DNA of 64,000 nucleotides from Cladopsammia gracilis (Eukaryota; Cnidaria; Anthozoa; Scleractinia; Dendrophylliidae): NCBI GenBank assembly GCA_022457155.1, contig JAJGOT010000273.1, positions 312,501 to 376,500 of the forward strand, read 5' to 3'. Shown piece by piece: positions 44,599 to 56,415 of this stretch (position 1 is its first letter; each line of letters starts with the position of its first letter). The notes under the pieces were generated by a model. It saw only the letters and a program-made list of their open reading frames with translations, ran no database searches and was not told where the DNA came from. The position numbers and the translations under genes were made by a program.

Positions 44599-47471
44599 TC
44601 TAATCATTGTTATGCGCATTTCAACATTTTTATGGAATTTGCGCAATACAAATTGTATTGTATTATTGTATTGTATTATTTAAAGCTCGGCAATGAAATG
44701 AGGATGACGTAATGTTCGTCATGTCACGTGAGTCCTCTGAGTAATTTGTTTCTTTGTCCAACGCTCGTGACTCGATAACTATTGCACTTTTCTCATTTCA
44801 TTATCGAGCTTAAAATTTATCATCTTTCTTTATTTATCACCACACATGACGCCTCGAGTCTTAGTTTTATTGTGGACTCTACAAGATTTACATTTATCCA
44901 CAGGGTCAAAAGTGGGTACGTTCCTCCAGCAAGATTCTCGGTGGTGAAAAGGATTAAAATAAGATCAATAAGTACTTTCGACGAGTAAAAAGTCTTGGAT
45001 ACGTTCCTCCAGCAAGATTCTCGGTGGTGAAAAGGATTAAAATAAGATCAATAAGTACTTTCGACGAGTAAAACGTCTTGGGTACGTTCTGGATCTCGTC
45101 AAAACATCATGATTAAAAGCTAAGTGAAAAAAAAAAACTCTATTGATAGAGGCATGCTGAGTGTTATTAAAGTTTATATTTCGCTCTCTTTCTTTTATTT
45201 TCAACACTTACATGGGCCACATGTGTAATAAAAAACGATGTCGAGTCCAGAAGTATCAGATCGTGTCCAATGGAATTGCTTGGTTGGAGGACATCGAATC
45301 GACGTTGAAAATGGTTCAACTGTTTAAAAAACAATAGGAAAGAAAATTACAAGACAAACAGAACAAAAGCAAATCTTTCAAAGCATTATTGTAACTTGAC
45401 TGTCAATTCCTAAAGTATTTCCAGATGGAGATTTTTCAACAGGTTTCAATGTTTTGCAGTGAAACGTTTCAATTTGAATGCAAAATGTAATTAATGCAAG
45501 CTAAATTTAAACGTGATGTTAAGTGTAATACACGATCACGAGTAGCAGTGATTTTATCAGGTTTAAAATCCCTCGCCTTCGCAAAATAACAGTCATATGT
45601 ATCACTATCAATAGCATGCAGACTAAATTGAAAAGTGATTGAACGGTTAAAGAATGGCTTCAGGCACCAAGACTACATTTTGGAGTCTACTGTTACATCA
45701 ATAACTATCAATAACTAAATGCAATTGCTAACCACCAAAAGCTAAACGGAACCTGCTAAACACGAACACATGACGTGCTTTGGTTCGGCACTGATGAACT
45801 GGCTGGACCCGCTACGTGTGAAAATATTGCATGTAAAATATACAGAATACTCTATAATATATATAGATAGGCCAAGCCTAACAGCGTCGCACTTTGATTA
45901 AGCTTGACTGAGGTGAAACTTAACTAAGGTGAAAAGTCGGAAGCACAAGAATTAAGATTGACGACCGGGCTATTTTTCAATTTTAGCAATTCTCAAAAAC
46001 AGTATTACCCGACAGTCTACACAGTACATTAAGACCGTACAAAAGTTCACAAAAACAACTTTTCTCTGTCTAGAATAACTAGTACGACTACTTTCCGAAT
46101 AAAATACAGTTTATGTTTGTCAAAAATTGCCCGAGAAACTGATTTGGAAATCAAAATTGCAAAAATACACAAACATATTTGCATATAAGGCGACGCGAGT
46201 GAAGACAGAAAATCTAAGTCTTGTTTTGTTTACATAAATCGCTTTTCAATCTATGTAATGAATGAACAAACACATAAAAATGGACAAGATCGGATAACAC
46301 AATCTTCTTTCGAAAAATTCTATTCAAATCTCCATTAGTTTATTTTTTTAAAAAAGCAAAACACACCATTTATAGCGCATCAAGCAGAGCTGTCCTCGAT
46401 GAAATTCAAGATAACAACACGACTTAATTTGATCACGTTTCATAATCATGTCTCCAAAACTTAAGAGAACACAAAGGAAAAATCAATCAAAAATTGATAT
46501 CAACCTAAATTCCCATCGAAAAATGTGATTTATTTTACCTGTAAGTCACTGGACTGCTTGGAAATTCGTTAAAACTCCTCTTCTTCGGTTCTGAAATCCG
46601 TAATAAAAATAAGGAATCTCCCCGCATTGCTCCTGCATTGATTAAAACGCATGAAGTTCCTCGAAGCAAGATTTTATCCCTGAAAGCTCTTCTTTTTTCA
46701 CTAAAGCGGCTTCTGAGTATCCCTTAATTAGTATCCCTGTCTTGAGTAGCAAACTGCGAAAAAATGCAGGGAAATAACGACTTTACTGCTCCGCTAAACA
46801 CTGGGAATTACCGAGCTGACGGCTGTGTAGCCGCGCGTGTGGCGTCATACGCGCATGTTTTGCGACGTCATAGGCACCCACGAGCTAGCCCTGCGTGACG
46901 GACGCACAGGACCGACGCGCCCGTGAAGCATTCCGCTAGCCATGACCATGAACAATGACGGGCATAGGTTCTATGAGTATGGGGCTTCACAGCCGGGCCT
47001 TCGGCCCGCGAGTGCTCCGCTTTTAAGAAAGGCAAAACATAACTACAAGACTTACGGATTCAGATTAGCTGATACTGAATCGATACTGAATGAATCAATA
47101 AGATACATTCAATATCTAGTCGGTCAGGGATTTATCAGTGCAGAGTCGGATCAGTGTGATTTACCTTAATTGTTTGACGATTCTAAAGACGTAGTCTGCA
47201 GCTGATCCAAGATATCGTATAAGACAATTTATAAATAGACCTACATTTCGCAGTTTATGGAATACTAGTATCGGCCCTGGTTAATAATCCTCAGTCTAAG
47301 TTCCTCTCATATAATTCACTTTTAGTACGTCAAATGCTCTAAACGTTAGCTGGGTTAATTCAGTTGTTGACACCGAACTTTTCACTTACTCAGAGCGGAC
47401 GGTAGAGGATCTGTTATGGCCGAAACGTGTGCAATAAATAATCCAAACGCAACAAGGAAGGGAAACCACAT
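44225..47471 (-). CDS. small secreted protein, 139 residues, three exons, family unknown
   Basis: I do not recognise the family. The coding exons are 47471-47390, 45319-45212 and 44454-44225; each junction is GT-AG with phase 1 and the frame closes cleanly, ending in TAA. Exon 1 begins two bases after a TTTCAG acceptor, so a 5' untranslated exon should lie further upstream. It encodes a clear signal peptide (MWFPFLVAFGLFIAHVSA), cleaved probably after residue 18. The mature part has four cysteines (in RCPP, YTCGP, HCTNG and FACLNPK), enough for two disulfides, and no membrane segment. The C-terminal half (GFITGVNEEPSFGLFATGPD and following) is probably a compact beta-rich domain; that is inference. 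It lies in a repeat-poor patch. Exon finding by eye is the main uncertainty. Confidence 0.75.
44568..44595. repeat. (TTTA)n microsatellite
   Basis: Seven TTTA units just past the last exon of the secreted-protein gene on its upstream side. Confidence 0.9.
44917..45090. repeat. tandem duplication, 83-bp unit
   Basis: TACGTTC recurs at 44917, 45000 and 45083. The first two units are almost identical; the third is only a stub. Lies in an intron of the secreted-protein gene. Confidence 0.9.
46790..46960. promoter_or_regulatory. CpG-rich patch with CRE-like sites
   Basis: Unusually CG-dense for this window, with GCGTCATACGCG and GCGACGTCATAGG, both near the CREB/ATF site TGACGTCA. It lies inside the first intron of the secreted-protein gene, so it could be an alternative promoter. 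No transcript evidence; the alternative is a GC-rich repeat remnant. Confidence 0.3.
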
Positions 47472-47574
47472 GGCTGAAATAAATAGTAAAAGTCAGTGTC
47501 ATGCCCGGATCTAATCCCACCAAAACTGGTAGAAAGTTAAAGTCTCACACCAGCCAGAGGTCGATTTCCATAGC

Positions 47575-48560
47575 ATGCCGCAACTAGGAATATTGCTACC
47601 CCTGCAGGATGGGATGCAAGTCCATCGCAGGGTTACCCCCAGCATTAGGCAGCTTAAGCAACCACGACGGCGACGGCAGCGAGAACGGCACAAAATAATA
47701 GGTTCAATGAGCAAAATCAATGCCTCTGCGCGTGCGTCTTACATTTTGGTACATTTCTTTGCCGTTCCCTGCAAAACAACAACATTAAATATTCAAATTA
47801 TAGGTTTTGTGGAGAACGCGAACACACGACGGCTAATTTTCCTTTCTCCATTTAAACTGGAAAGCCAGCCATCCCTTCAAATTCAGCTCCTGAACAATCC
47901 GGTCACATTAGACAAACTAAACAAATTGAAACAACTGCAAAGTAGTTTAAAACAGCGTGAATCACTTTTTTCAAGTAACGTAATTTCCTTGGCGTTGCCG
48001 TCGTCGTTGTCACGCAGATTTTGTGGTGTTTTGGTCAAAATACACTAAATATATGACAAAGTACCTTTGCTCAAACATAAAATTGCTTTTAGAACACCAA
48101 GAAGATAATATCAAGTGATTTTTTAAGGGACGAACAAACCATAATAAGATTTTTCCACGACTCTTGGGAGGAACTTGAAAAAATTGGCCAATTTTTTCAA
48201 GTTGCAATCCATTTCCATCCTGGCCATCCGCAGCCAAAGATAAGAAATACTAGTTTCTGTGCACTGGCAGAGTATTTGTTAACAAAACTGGACCATTATT
48301 TGTAGGTTTCCATTGAAACTGATATGTTTTTTTTGGCTTTTCAAAGTGATACTAAAAATACGTGACAGTGTCCCTTTAAGCTCCCTATTTTATCGTCGGT
48401 ACCCATATATACCACTAGGTGGAGAGAGACAATGTGAAGTAAAGTTTATGGTCTTAGGAAACAAATAACCCGACGGCCGATACCAGGCCTCGAACCACTG
48501 ACCATCAGATCTGAAGCCTGTCCAACCTGCACTAACCACTACACCACCGCGCCTCCACAC
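47575..48560 (+). repeat. SINE-like repeat split by an insertion of about 0.74 kb
   Basis: The left part (47575-47649) ends CCCCCAGCATTA and the right part (about 48386-48560) resumes TCGTCGGTACCCATATATAC, matching the continuous text of the 30120 copy. The insert begins with GCTTAAGCAACCACGACGG and has a right-hand GTTGCCGTCGTCGTTG near 47992-48007, an inverted counterpart. The tail (CCACTACACCACCGCGCC) is the end of the family. Confidence 0.7.
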
Positions 48561-48793
48561 CGAAACTGGAGAGACTGGAGAGAGACACGTTAATTCTTCC
48601 AGTGAGAAATAACATGGATGTATTCAGGCAAAAATATAGCTGTCATGGATTTCACTGTTTGGATCCGGTTTGCAAAGATATCATGCGAATGACTACTAAC
48701 TTAGCAAGAAGCAGTAATTTGTCAAGAAAATTAGGGACGTTAACAGAAATACCAGCACGGCTGATATATACTCAGCACTACCATGAAAACCCT

Positions 48794-49062
48794 ATAGCGT
48801 TCCGACCAGATGACGTCATATTTGGCAGCATTGCATTGTGGGATCGAAATGCGGACAAATATTTCAAAATGGCTGCCTCGGAAACACCAGTTTTTGCGAT
48901 TACTGTACATGTTGTGGATAATTGTCGAGTTGTACCCAAGAACAGTGCTTCGTAGCACCTGTTTTTTCGTAGCTACCTGCATAGTTCTTGAATGTTTGTA
49001 CGCATTTCAATCCCATGATGCTGCGCGCCAATTCTATTTTTAGAATCTGGGCGGAACGCTAT
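48794..49062. mobile_element. MITE with ATAGCGTTCCG ends
   Basis: ATAGCGTTCCGACCAGA at the left and TCTGGGCGGAACGCTAT at the right are inverted matches. The 117-codon frame at 48602-48955 overlaps it and shows no domain. Confidence 0.65.
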
Positions 49063-49344
49063 TGACAGGGTAGCCTGTGTACTTCCACCTCCTTCCCCCA
49101 ATAATAAATTGGTCGTACAGGGAAGCTGGGGTTGGGACAACTCGCCTACCTGGGAAAACTTTTTGCTTGTCTGCAAAGTTAAAATATCAACTGAATACCG
49201 AAAAACAACTGCCTAAATCTCAGATTTTAATACTCAAGGAAATCGAAATTTGATTTATTTGTTTCACGGAGAAAAAAACAGCATTTTTTTTTTCTAAAAA
49301 CAGCGTCTTTGGGCGAAATCTTTGTTTTAACGTTTGCTGCCTAA

Positions 49345-49856
49345 GGGCCCATTTATATGGGCTCGGGTACCCGAGACAACCCTCCCCCCGAGTTACCCTA
49401 GCAGAGCAAACTTTTCACTTATTTCTTTGAAAATTTCAACCAAAAACAACAACAACAACAATTTATTTTTCAAATAATATAACAAAATATAGTAGCATCC
49501 CGCAAATAACTAGAGTTAATCGTGGCGGGTTGCTACGCACGAAACAAACCGTTTATATGAGAATCGCGAACTTGTCTCGACTTGGCAAGTAGGGTTAAGC
49601 CCTGCCAGGTGGTACAACATTTTCTTATATAAACACTTTGGCTCGCCTACCCGAGACGAGACGGCTCAAATCGTTCCCGTAGCCCGTGTGTTTTTAGTCA
49701 GCGGAATCCAAACGTACAAAAAAAAATGGAGTTCCGAGAGAGACTGGTGTGCCAGAGGGGACAGCTGTTACAACTCACAGCTCCGTATAAACGCTCCGTA
49801 AAGTTGCCTCGAGGGGAAGGGTTGTCTCGTGTACCCGAGACCATATAAATAGGGCC
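49345..49856. mobile_element. 512-bp MITE with GGGCCCATTTATATGG ends and TAA duplication
   Basis: Ends GGGCCCATTTATATGG and CCATATAAATAGGGCC, followed inward by CTCGGGTACCCGAGACAACC and its inverse. TAA flanks both sides (49342-49344, 49857-49859), the 3-bp TWA duplication typical of PIF/Harbinger elements. No transposase frame. Confidence 0.8.
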
Positions 49857-49859
49857 TAA

Positions 49860-52494
49860 CGGTCGTGATAGCAGATGTTAATGTGATCAATTTCCGTTGC
49901 GAGATTTATTCACTGGGTTAACTGAAGCATAACACTTGAGTTGTCCTGGACAATAGGGTCGCCCTACCGGAACAACCTTTGTTACGGTTCCTACGCAGGT
50001 AGGTTAACCCTAGCAGCCTCATACAAAGGAAAAAAGAAGAAACTGTTAGAGTTACCCTACCCCTGTGTATAGACAGGATAGATACAATCGGTTTTGCTTA
50101 ACTCGGTGCTCGCAAAATTGACCCCATTTTACGCCATTATTCTTTCACGAGCCAATTGTTGTAAACGCTAAATCAGCGAGCTACTTCACGCTAGAGCAGA
50201 GGTGAGCGCTTCGCGTGTAAGCTAAGTATCAGTGATCGACAGGAAATTTGTCGTTTTGTGGAGGTCTCATTTAAAAAGATATGTAGCAGGAAAATCGTTA
50301 GTAAACATTTTGAAATTTTCACGACTTTCTCGTTGCCTTGTATTCGCGTTGACGTCAGGCTGATGTTTAAAGGCTGTTTTGTTCTCCTTGAAGTTTGAAG
50401 TGTAACAAAACATAAAATGACTGACCGCGTTTGGTTTCCACGCCATCCTTGATGTTCCCCTTATGGCTTTGCCATGGGGAACATTGAGGGTCTCCGGGAA
50501 ACAAAACTCACCGTTTTTTCTTCGGGTCGGTCATTAGAAGCTTATTAAGAACGGTCTGAAAACTGAAATTACATAGTTCATATTATCTTAATAAAAAACA
50601 CGTTTATAAATTAAATCTGGAATGGTAACGAACTGATATAGTCCCAGCTCTGGTTGCAATTCTGAAAACTCCATGCAGTTCTATTTGAAACTGCACTGCC
50701 GATTGAGTAGAATTCCAACTGATTTAATCTACATCTAAATGCCTAAATTTTTGTAGCCTTTTGTGTGCATTAGAGAAACAACCCCTTACCAGCTGTGCAG
50801 GATATCGCTAAACGGCGACGCAACAAAACCGGCTGTCAGTTGCAAATTTTACTTGGTCTCAATAGCAGCGAGGTTTAATATTTGCGAGTTTATGGAGATG
50901 CAGCTATCAACTTGTAGTTTTTCATTTTTTTATTTTTTCGATTGCTCCTAAATCAACGACAATTATTTTTCTTAGTTCAAGTCGAAAATCCAAATATTCA
51001 AAAACTTTCCCAAGTTGTCGAGATTGTCGAATGGCTTGGTACCAGCAAGCGATCAATGGTACCTGCTCGACAAACAGAATAAACAATGTTTTACAAAAGG
51101 CACATGTAAACTTCGCAAATACATTTTCAATGTTGATTTCACACAGAATCGCCCCAAGAAATCCGCGCAAACTCGATGTCAGTCTGATAGATAAGAAAGA
51201 AAATAGTAAAATAGTAAAATGAATCTATTTTTTTTTTAGGATTAAAATTTCGAGATGACATTAATTGCAATTCAAGTACCTTACACAAACGAGACGTTTG
51301 TTGGCTTTACAATCATTTATCATGGTGTTCTAACCATCTTTGAAGTAGATATGTAGTTCCCTAGCTTTGAGCGCGTTAAAGAAATTATTGAATGGATCAA
51401 AATCCCACTCCCGTTCGCGGAAGACAATTAAATGAACATGTAGAGGAGGAGTTATTATTCGTAGCGTTAAATTAAAGAGTAAATGAACTCACGCTTGGTA
51501 AAAGTAAAGATCGAACTGACGTGAATTCGGCGCTTACAAAATACACTTGAAATAATTAGTACTTTACTCACCTCCAAGGAAAATATTGTTACAGAAAAAT
51601 CCACAAATTATCAAAATGCGTTGAAGTCGAATATTTAATGAAGAAATTAAATCTGATCTTAACCGGTCATGATCGTGTTTACTTCATTAAGCGCATGCGA
51701 GCATGCGCATCACTGATCAGAGAAGTTCAGTTCACGGTCTTTGTCGCCTAGAAAATAAAAACAATCTTTCCTGACTGTCCTTAGAGGAGAGGGGTGGGGC
51801 TATTCATCCTAGACTAAATAAATTCAATGGTGAACTTTTACTCAAAATAACAAAGAACCATATCATCAGGATTTCAATGTCAATTCAATGGACTTAAAAA
51901 CTGTCGACTATCGTGCGGTGCTGTTTATCTTTTATCTTATCCCAAGTGGAAAATTTAAAGAAACGTTTATTTTGGCACAACCTAACACACAGCGGGTTAA
52001 AATGGGAACGTGACGCTAATGTGAATATAAAGTTCCGTTTCAGCTTTAGCTTCATGCACAGATGAAGTTGTCCAACGGGTATCAGTCACAACTACAAACT
52101 AAACTGATAAAGTGGTTGCTTTCTAAAGAAGCTGTGTTACCGCGTCGCGATCGGTAGGTAAGTGGAACAGTAAAATTTGGTATCAACTGAGTTGATGATA
52201 AAAGTAAATTAGCTACTATCTGTAAAGCGATTCGAGCATTAACTCCTATTCTTATTTGAAGAAGGGTTAACGCAAGACGCGCTGAGCATTGAATTTCAAA
52301 TAAAACTAACGTTCATGCGATGCTGCTTGTTATACAGCTTATGCCGAATGGAAATTTAACAAAATATAAACAAATTTGTGTTTTTACCACTCTTAGGTGT
52401 TCAATACAATACCATACTGTATTTTAGTTAGCCATGCGCCGCCAAAGAGCGCAAAACAAACTTAACCTTTTCATTCAGAGAATGGCTACTCCGG
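49860..52494. other. intergenic, nothing recognised
   Basis: Short frames only. No element ends were identified in this 2.6-kb stretch beyond common repeat words. Confidence 0.4.
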
Positions 52495-53154
52495 GGGGGG
52501 GGGGGGGGGGAAGGGGGGGAAACTCCCATATTAAAATGACGGAGGTGCTCGTCGTACCTTTTAGGGGTCGAAATTTGTAGATTGGTATCGCTTAGGATAC
52601 TAAAATCTAAAATGACCACCGTTAAGGCCCGTTTACACATGCGGTTTTTGATGCGACTTTTGTCGCGCTCTCCAATGCAATTTTTGTCGCATGTGTGAAC
52701 GGGCGGCGATTTCAGTGCGACTCGTATGCGATATTTGCTGCGATTTCCCAAAACTCGCCACCAAGTTGCATCAGGTTTCGAACATGTTCGAAATCTCTGC
52801 GACATCGCGCGTCAAATCGCGCCCAAATCGCACTGAAATCGCCGCCCGTTTACACATGCGATTTGAAGATGCAACTTCCGCGCGACAAAATTTGCATCGA
52901 CAAGTGCGACAAAAATTGCACGAAAAATCGCCTGTGTAAACGGGCCTTTAGAATTATCGCGGTACCTTTTAGGGTATTGAGTCGAAAAAATATGACAGAA
53001 TATGTCATATGTTGTTTTAGAATGGTACCTCTTAGGGGTAAATATTATTTTGAGCCACGCCCATCAAACGAGATTCTGGTACCTTTTAGGGTATTTTTCG
53101 AAAATTTCCGACGGTCACCCCCTCATTTTTATATGTGAGTCCCCCCCCCCCCGG
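52495..53154. mobile_element. G/C-run-ended element, interrupted copy
   Basis: Left: TACTCC followed by a long G run; right: GTGAGTCCCCCCCCCC. The interior repeats GGTACCTTTTAGGG-type words. An unrelated MITE is inserted at 52625-52947. Confidence 0.75.
52625..52947. mobile_element. MITE with AGGCCCGTTTACAC ends, TTA duplication
   Basis: Ends AGGCCCGTTTACACATGCG and CGCCTGTGTAAACGGGCCT; inside, repeated GCGATTT and TTGTCGC words and an inner CGGGCGGCGATTTCAGTGCG / inverse pair. TTA flanks both sides (52622-52624 and 52948-52950); the related sequence at 21222-21470 has a single TTA at this point. Confidence 0.85.
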
Positions 53155-53189
53155 GTCGCTACTCCTCCATGTCGTATCGGTGGTTCTAG

Positions 53190-53500
53190 AGACGGAACTT
53201 ATAAGTCTGTATTACATCTCGAAGTGTGACCATTGAAATGAAAGTTTTTAGACAGCACTTTTATTTCTTTTTGTTTTTTGTTATTCTCGAGATTTTGAGA
53301 AATAAAATTTGGTGTTTTTATTTTTATCTCGGCTGCCTTTGGGAGTAAAAGAGTCGATTCAGGATCGAGCCATGATCCGATGATGTGACGTAAGAACCGC
53401 GTTTCAGCTGGTCTGGCTGGTTGCTCCAGCAGATAGATAACTTTTAAGTTTGTGGATTACACCTCGAAGTGAAGCCAAAAGCGTTTGGACACTACTTTCA
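53190..53500 (-). repeat. single 88-bp satellite fragments, reverse orientation
   Basis: Two diverged pieces (about 53190-53250 and 53415-53500) match the inverse of the satellite words AATGGTCACACC and GACTCAAAAGTTAGAAC. Similar single pieces occur near 5505, 19145, 22090, 29505, 41255, 44025 and 57180. Confidence 0.5.
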
Positions 53501-54759
53501 TTTTCTGCTGTGTGTTTCCGGCTCGAGATGTTCCGAAATGATTTTTTTGAATCTCGGCTGCCTTTGGGAATACAAGGATACGGAAGGCTGATGAAGGTGG
53601 AAACATGACAACATGACACTTATGTGACGTAAGAACCGTTTCAGTCGTTGCTTCAGCTACAAAGGAAGTGAGCACAGTAAGTTGCACGGTCAGGATCGAG
53701 ATGTTTGACAATATCCGTAACTTAGAAATCTGGGTCATAATTAACTTGAGTCCGCTCGCAGGCAACGTTCTTAAGGGGTGTTGCATATAAAGAGAGCTTA
53801 ATATCTTAATAGTTATAACCGGAATATAACCGGAATATAAAAAAAGAAAACATATTTGAAAAATCTTGTTTTCATCGCTCATCCTACTCGAGGAATTTTT
53901 TCTCTAAAACGGTTTCAGTTCTTTACAAGAATGCAGGAAAGCATAGTGAAAAATCAGTTAACCGTTCTTTCAATCATGTTGAGATGATTTGTATGGTTAG
54001 GCTAACTGGTCGAGGGGGGCGGCTATGTACATGTATCCGGCAGCACAGGCACTCGAATAAATTGGTTACCAAATGAGTGAACGTACATAGATCGGAGGAT
54101 GATTGAAAAGATTTCCACCATTTATCGTGTATTCCATCTGCTACCCGCATGCTTAGAGTCTCAGCCGTATACATGTATTTCTGTAAGTAAATCCAATGCT
54201 GTTTGGATGATTTTACAAACAAAAGCCATTCTGTCAGTCTTTTTTCTAGATGACCTAAATACCGGCCGTCCAAGATTGAAACACAAAAAAAAAATAACGC
54301 ACAAAATTCATTAGCTTTTATTTAAACACTCTCATTCCATCCACGCAATCAAAGAACCATGACAGATAGCGGATGACTGATTCTTAGAATCTGAAAGGGT
54401 TAATTGAAAGGGCAGGCTTAAAATAACAACTAGCAGCCTTCTTTCTTTTTTCGCACAGTAAACCTAGCCTGCGTGTGCTTTTGATGACGATACAGGTCTG
54501 ATCAGCATCGTTCAACGTCAGTCGGCCACTGATCAAAGTTGAACAATGTCGCGTCTTGTTGAATTGCTTCAAGAACTGGACAAAAGACAAGAAACTGTAT
54601 ATGAGAATCCTTTTGCTTAAACGCTGGAATGGAAAATTCTGAAGTAAAGCAAAGCTAAAAATAGCGTTTATTTTTAAGAATATCGGGGATCCGTTACCAG
54701 GATTCATCATAGTAAAATATAAAATACGTTCTCTGGTTAAAAGTTATTAAACTGACTAT

Positions 54760-54793
54760 GAGCTTTCGACAGTCAGTCCACTGTCTTCGACAG
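54760..54793 (-). ncRNA. hammerhead-like ribozyme core 3 (degenerate)
   Basis: Minus strand: CTGTCGA (54793-54787; core A6 is U), one extra A, a perfect 6-bp hairpin GACAGT-GGACTG-ACTGTC, then GAAAGCTC with the self-complementary AGCT. TAT upstream and ATA downstream can start stem I. Same layout as the motifs at 14163 and 15881. Confidence 0.4.
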
Positions 54794-54962
54794 ATAAAAA
54801 TGTGTGATGAAATGAGATGTAAAATTTTTTAATATAGCAGGTAATTCGCATGAATAAATCGTATATGTTAAAAGAATGTTCAGAAGAATGCTGAGTGTTA
54901 AAATTAATGTTTGTTTAAAAGAATGTTATATTGAATTTATTTGACAACTCTACGATCATTGC

Positions 54963-55457
54963 CCGGGGGGGGGGTACTTCCTAGTAATGGACTAATGGGG
55001 ATGTGCCGCTGGATGGGGTCGCATTTTCACGACTGGATTGACTATAATGGAGTTGCATTTTCAATAGAGTTACTAGAATGGGGTCGCAAATTGTCGGGAT
55101 TTTTTGAGGTAAGAATATTCTGGCAAGTATTTTTTTTGGTTAGTTTTAGCTTGTAAATATTTTCGGCTAACAAATGTACCAGAAGGTTTGTAGGTGAAGA
55201 GTAAAATCTCCTATGTTTAATAAATGTGTCAATTCATTTGAGGATAACCTAGATAAAAGGGTTCCGAACTCAAGGTAGATGGCTAAACAGAAAGTGACTA
55301 AGTTGGGATTGCGAAATTTACATTTACTCAAAAGTGACTAAGATGGGGTCTATAATTGGCCACAAAATAGACTATAACGGGGTAGGGGCTCTGAGAGGCC
55401 AGCGGCACATACCCAGCAAAAGTTGACCCAAGTACCCCCTCCCCCCCCCCCCCCGGG
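54963..55457. mobile_element. G/C-run-ended element, copy B
   Basis: GCCCGGGGGGGGGGTACTTCC at the left, reduced here to its start, then GATGTGCCGCTGG; right end CCAGCGGCACATACCC, then AAGTACCCCC and a C run. The interior repeats TGGGGTCGCA-like words. Confidence 0.75.
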
Positions 55458-56415
55458 GATCATTGACAAAGGAAACAATCGCACCAGAAAGACACTGGAA
55501 TCATGGCACACGGCCAAAACTGTTGAGGCTGACAACAACTCATGCCCGCTCCTGAGACAACATAACATTCTTTTAAACCGTAGGCTAGGAGCCTTCATTG
55601 GAAGTTTCACTTACAGCATTTGTCAGTGGACACGAAAAAGTGACAGTTCTAGAGACTGACCTTCTCTTTAAAAAAATGGAGAAGGCGTGATTGTTTAAAA
55701 GTAAACATCGAAATGGGAAGCTAAGTGACATCCGGTTCTCTCACGTTCTTTCTTTTAACATTTCCAGCTGCATTTCTCATTGAGAGCGCCGACAGCAAGG
55801 ACCGTTGGAAAATATAGTCGCTATTTCCTTTGCGGTCATATCTCGTTATTTATGAGAGATTAGAATATTTAAATCATAATAGCATAATTAATACGCTACT
55901 GGGCAGAAATCCAGGTTCAGCTTATTTTTAACGCAACGCTTTCATTGGACGTTGCGTATCACGAAAAGTGGGTGTTAATTAAGGGATGAAACAGTATTCT
56001 GTCATTTGCGATTTAATTAATCATCAATGCGTCGCTCAATTGGTTAAGAAGCCGATAACTTTTCACACCTCGACCACAAATTTATGGATTTTCCGCCTGA
56101 CCTCAGATAAAAAGCCGAAAAAAACGTGCCGGATATACATCCCATTGCAAGCGACGCAATTAGGTAATTGTGAGAATCGGTCTTAAACGTTCAAAACACT
56201 CGATGAGCTTATCTCATAATACATCATCATTTGACGCTACATTCAATCCTATCCACAGGTATTTGACTAAAGGTGTTGAAAGAGTGCGGCCTTTCGAAGC
56301 CCAAAGCGAACGCAGAAATCCAGTCGTGCCTCGCGTCGGGAATAATTTGTGAAATTCGACTTCCAGCCGTCCTGATACAATCGTTGGAACTAACCCAAGA
56401 TTACACTAGGCGTGT
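55458..56415. other. upstream of the astacin gene; nothing recognised
   Basis: Likely holds the promoter of the astacin-type gene, but no motif could be fixed. A 60-codon frame at 56170-56352 has no recognised domain. Confidence 0.4.

Noticed and set aside
46942..47169. 75-codon plus-strand frame starting MTMNNDG
   Set aside because: Antisense within an intron of the secreted-protein gene; no domain and no splice support.
47410..47440. GGCCGAAACGTG as a ribozyme fragment
   Set aside because: Falls inside the coding first exon of the secreted-protein gene, with no other core box.
47575..48048. 157-codon plus-strand frame
   Set aside because: Built from the SINE-like repeat and the inserted MITE; no protein family.
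48602..48955. 117-codon plus-strand frame
   Set aside because: Overlaps a MITE with ATAGCGTTCCG ends; no domain recognised.
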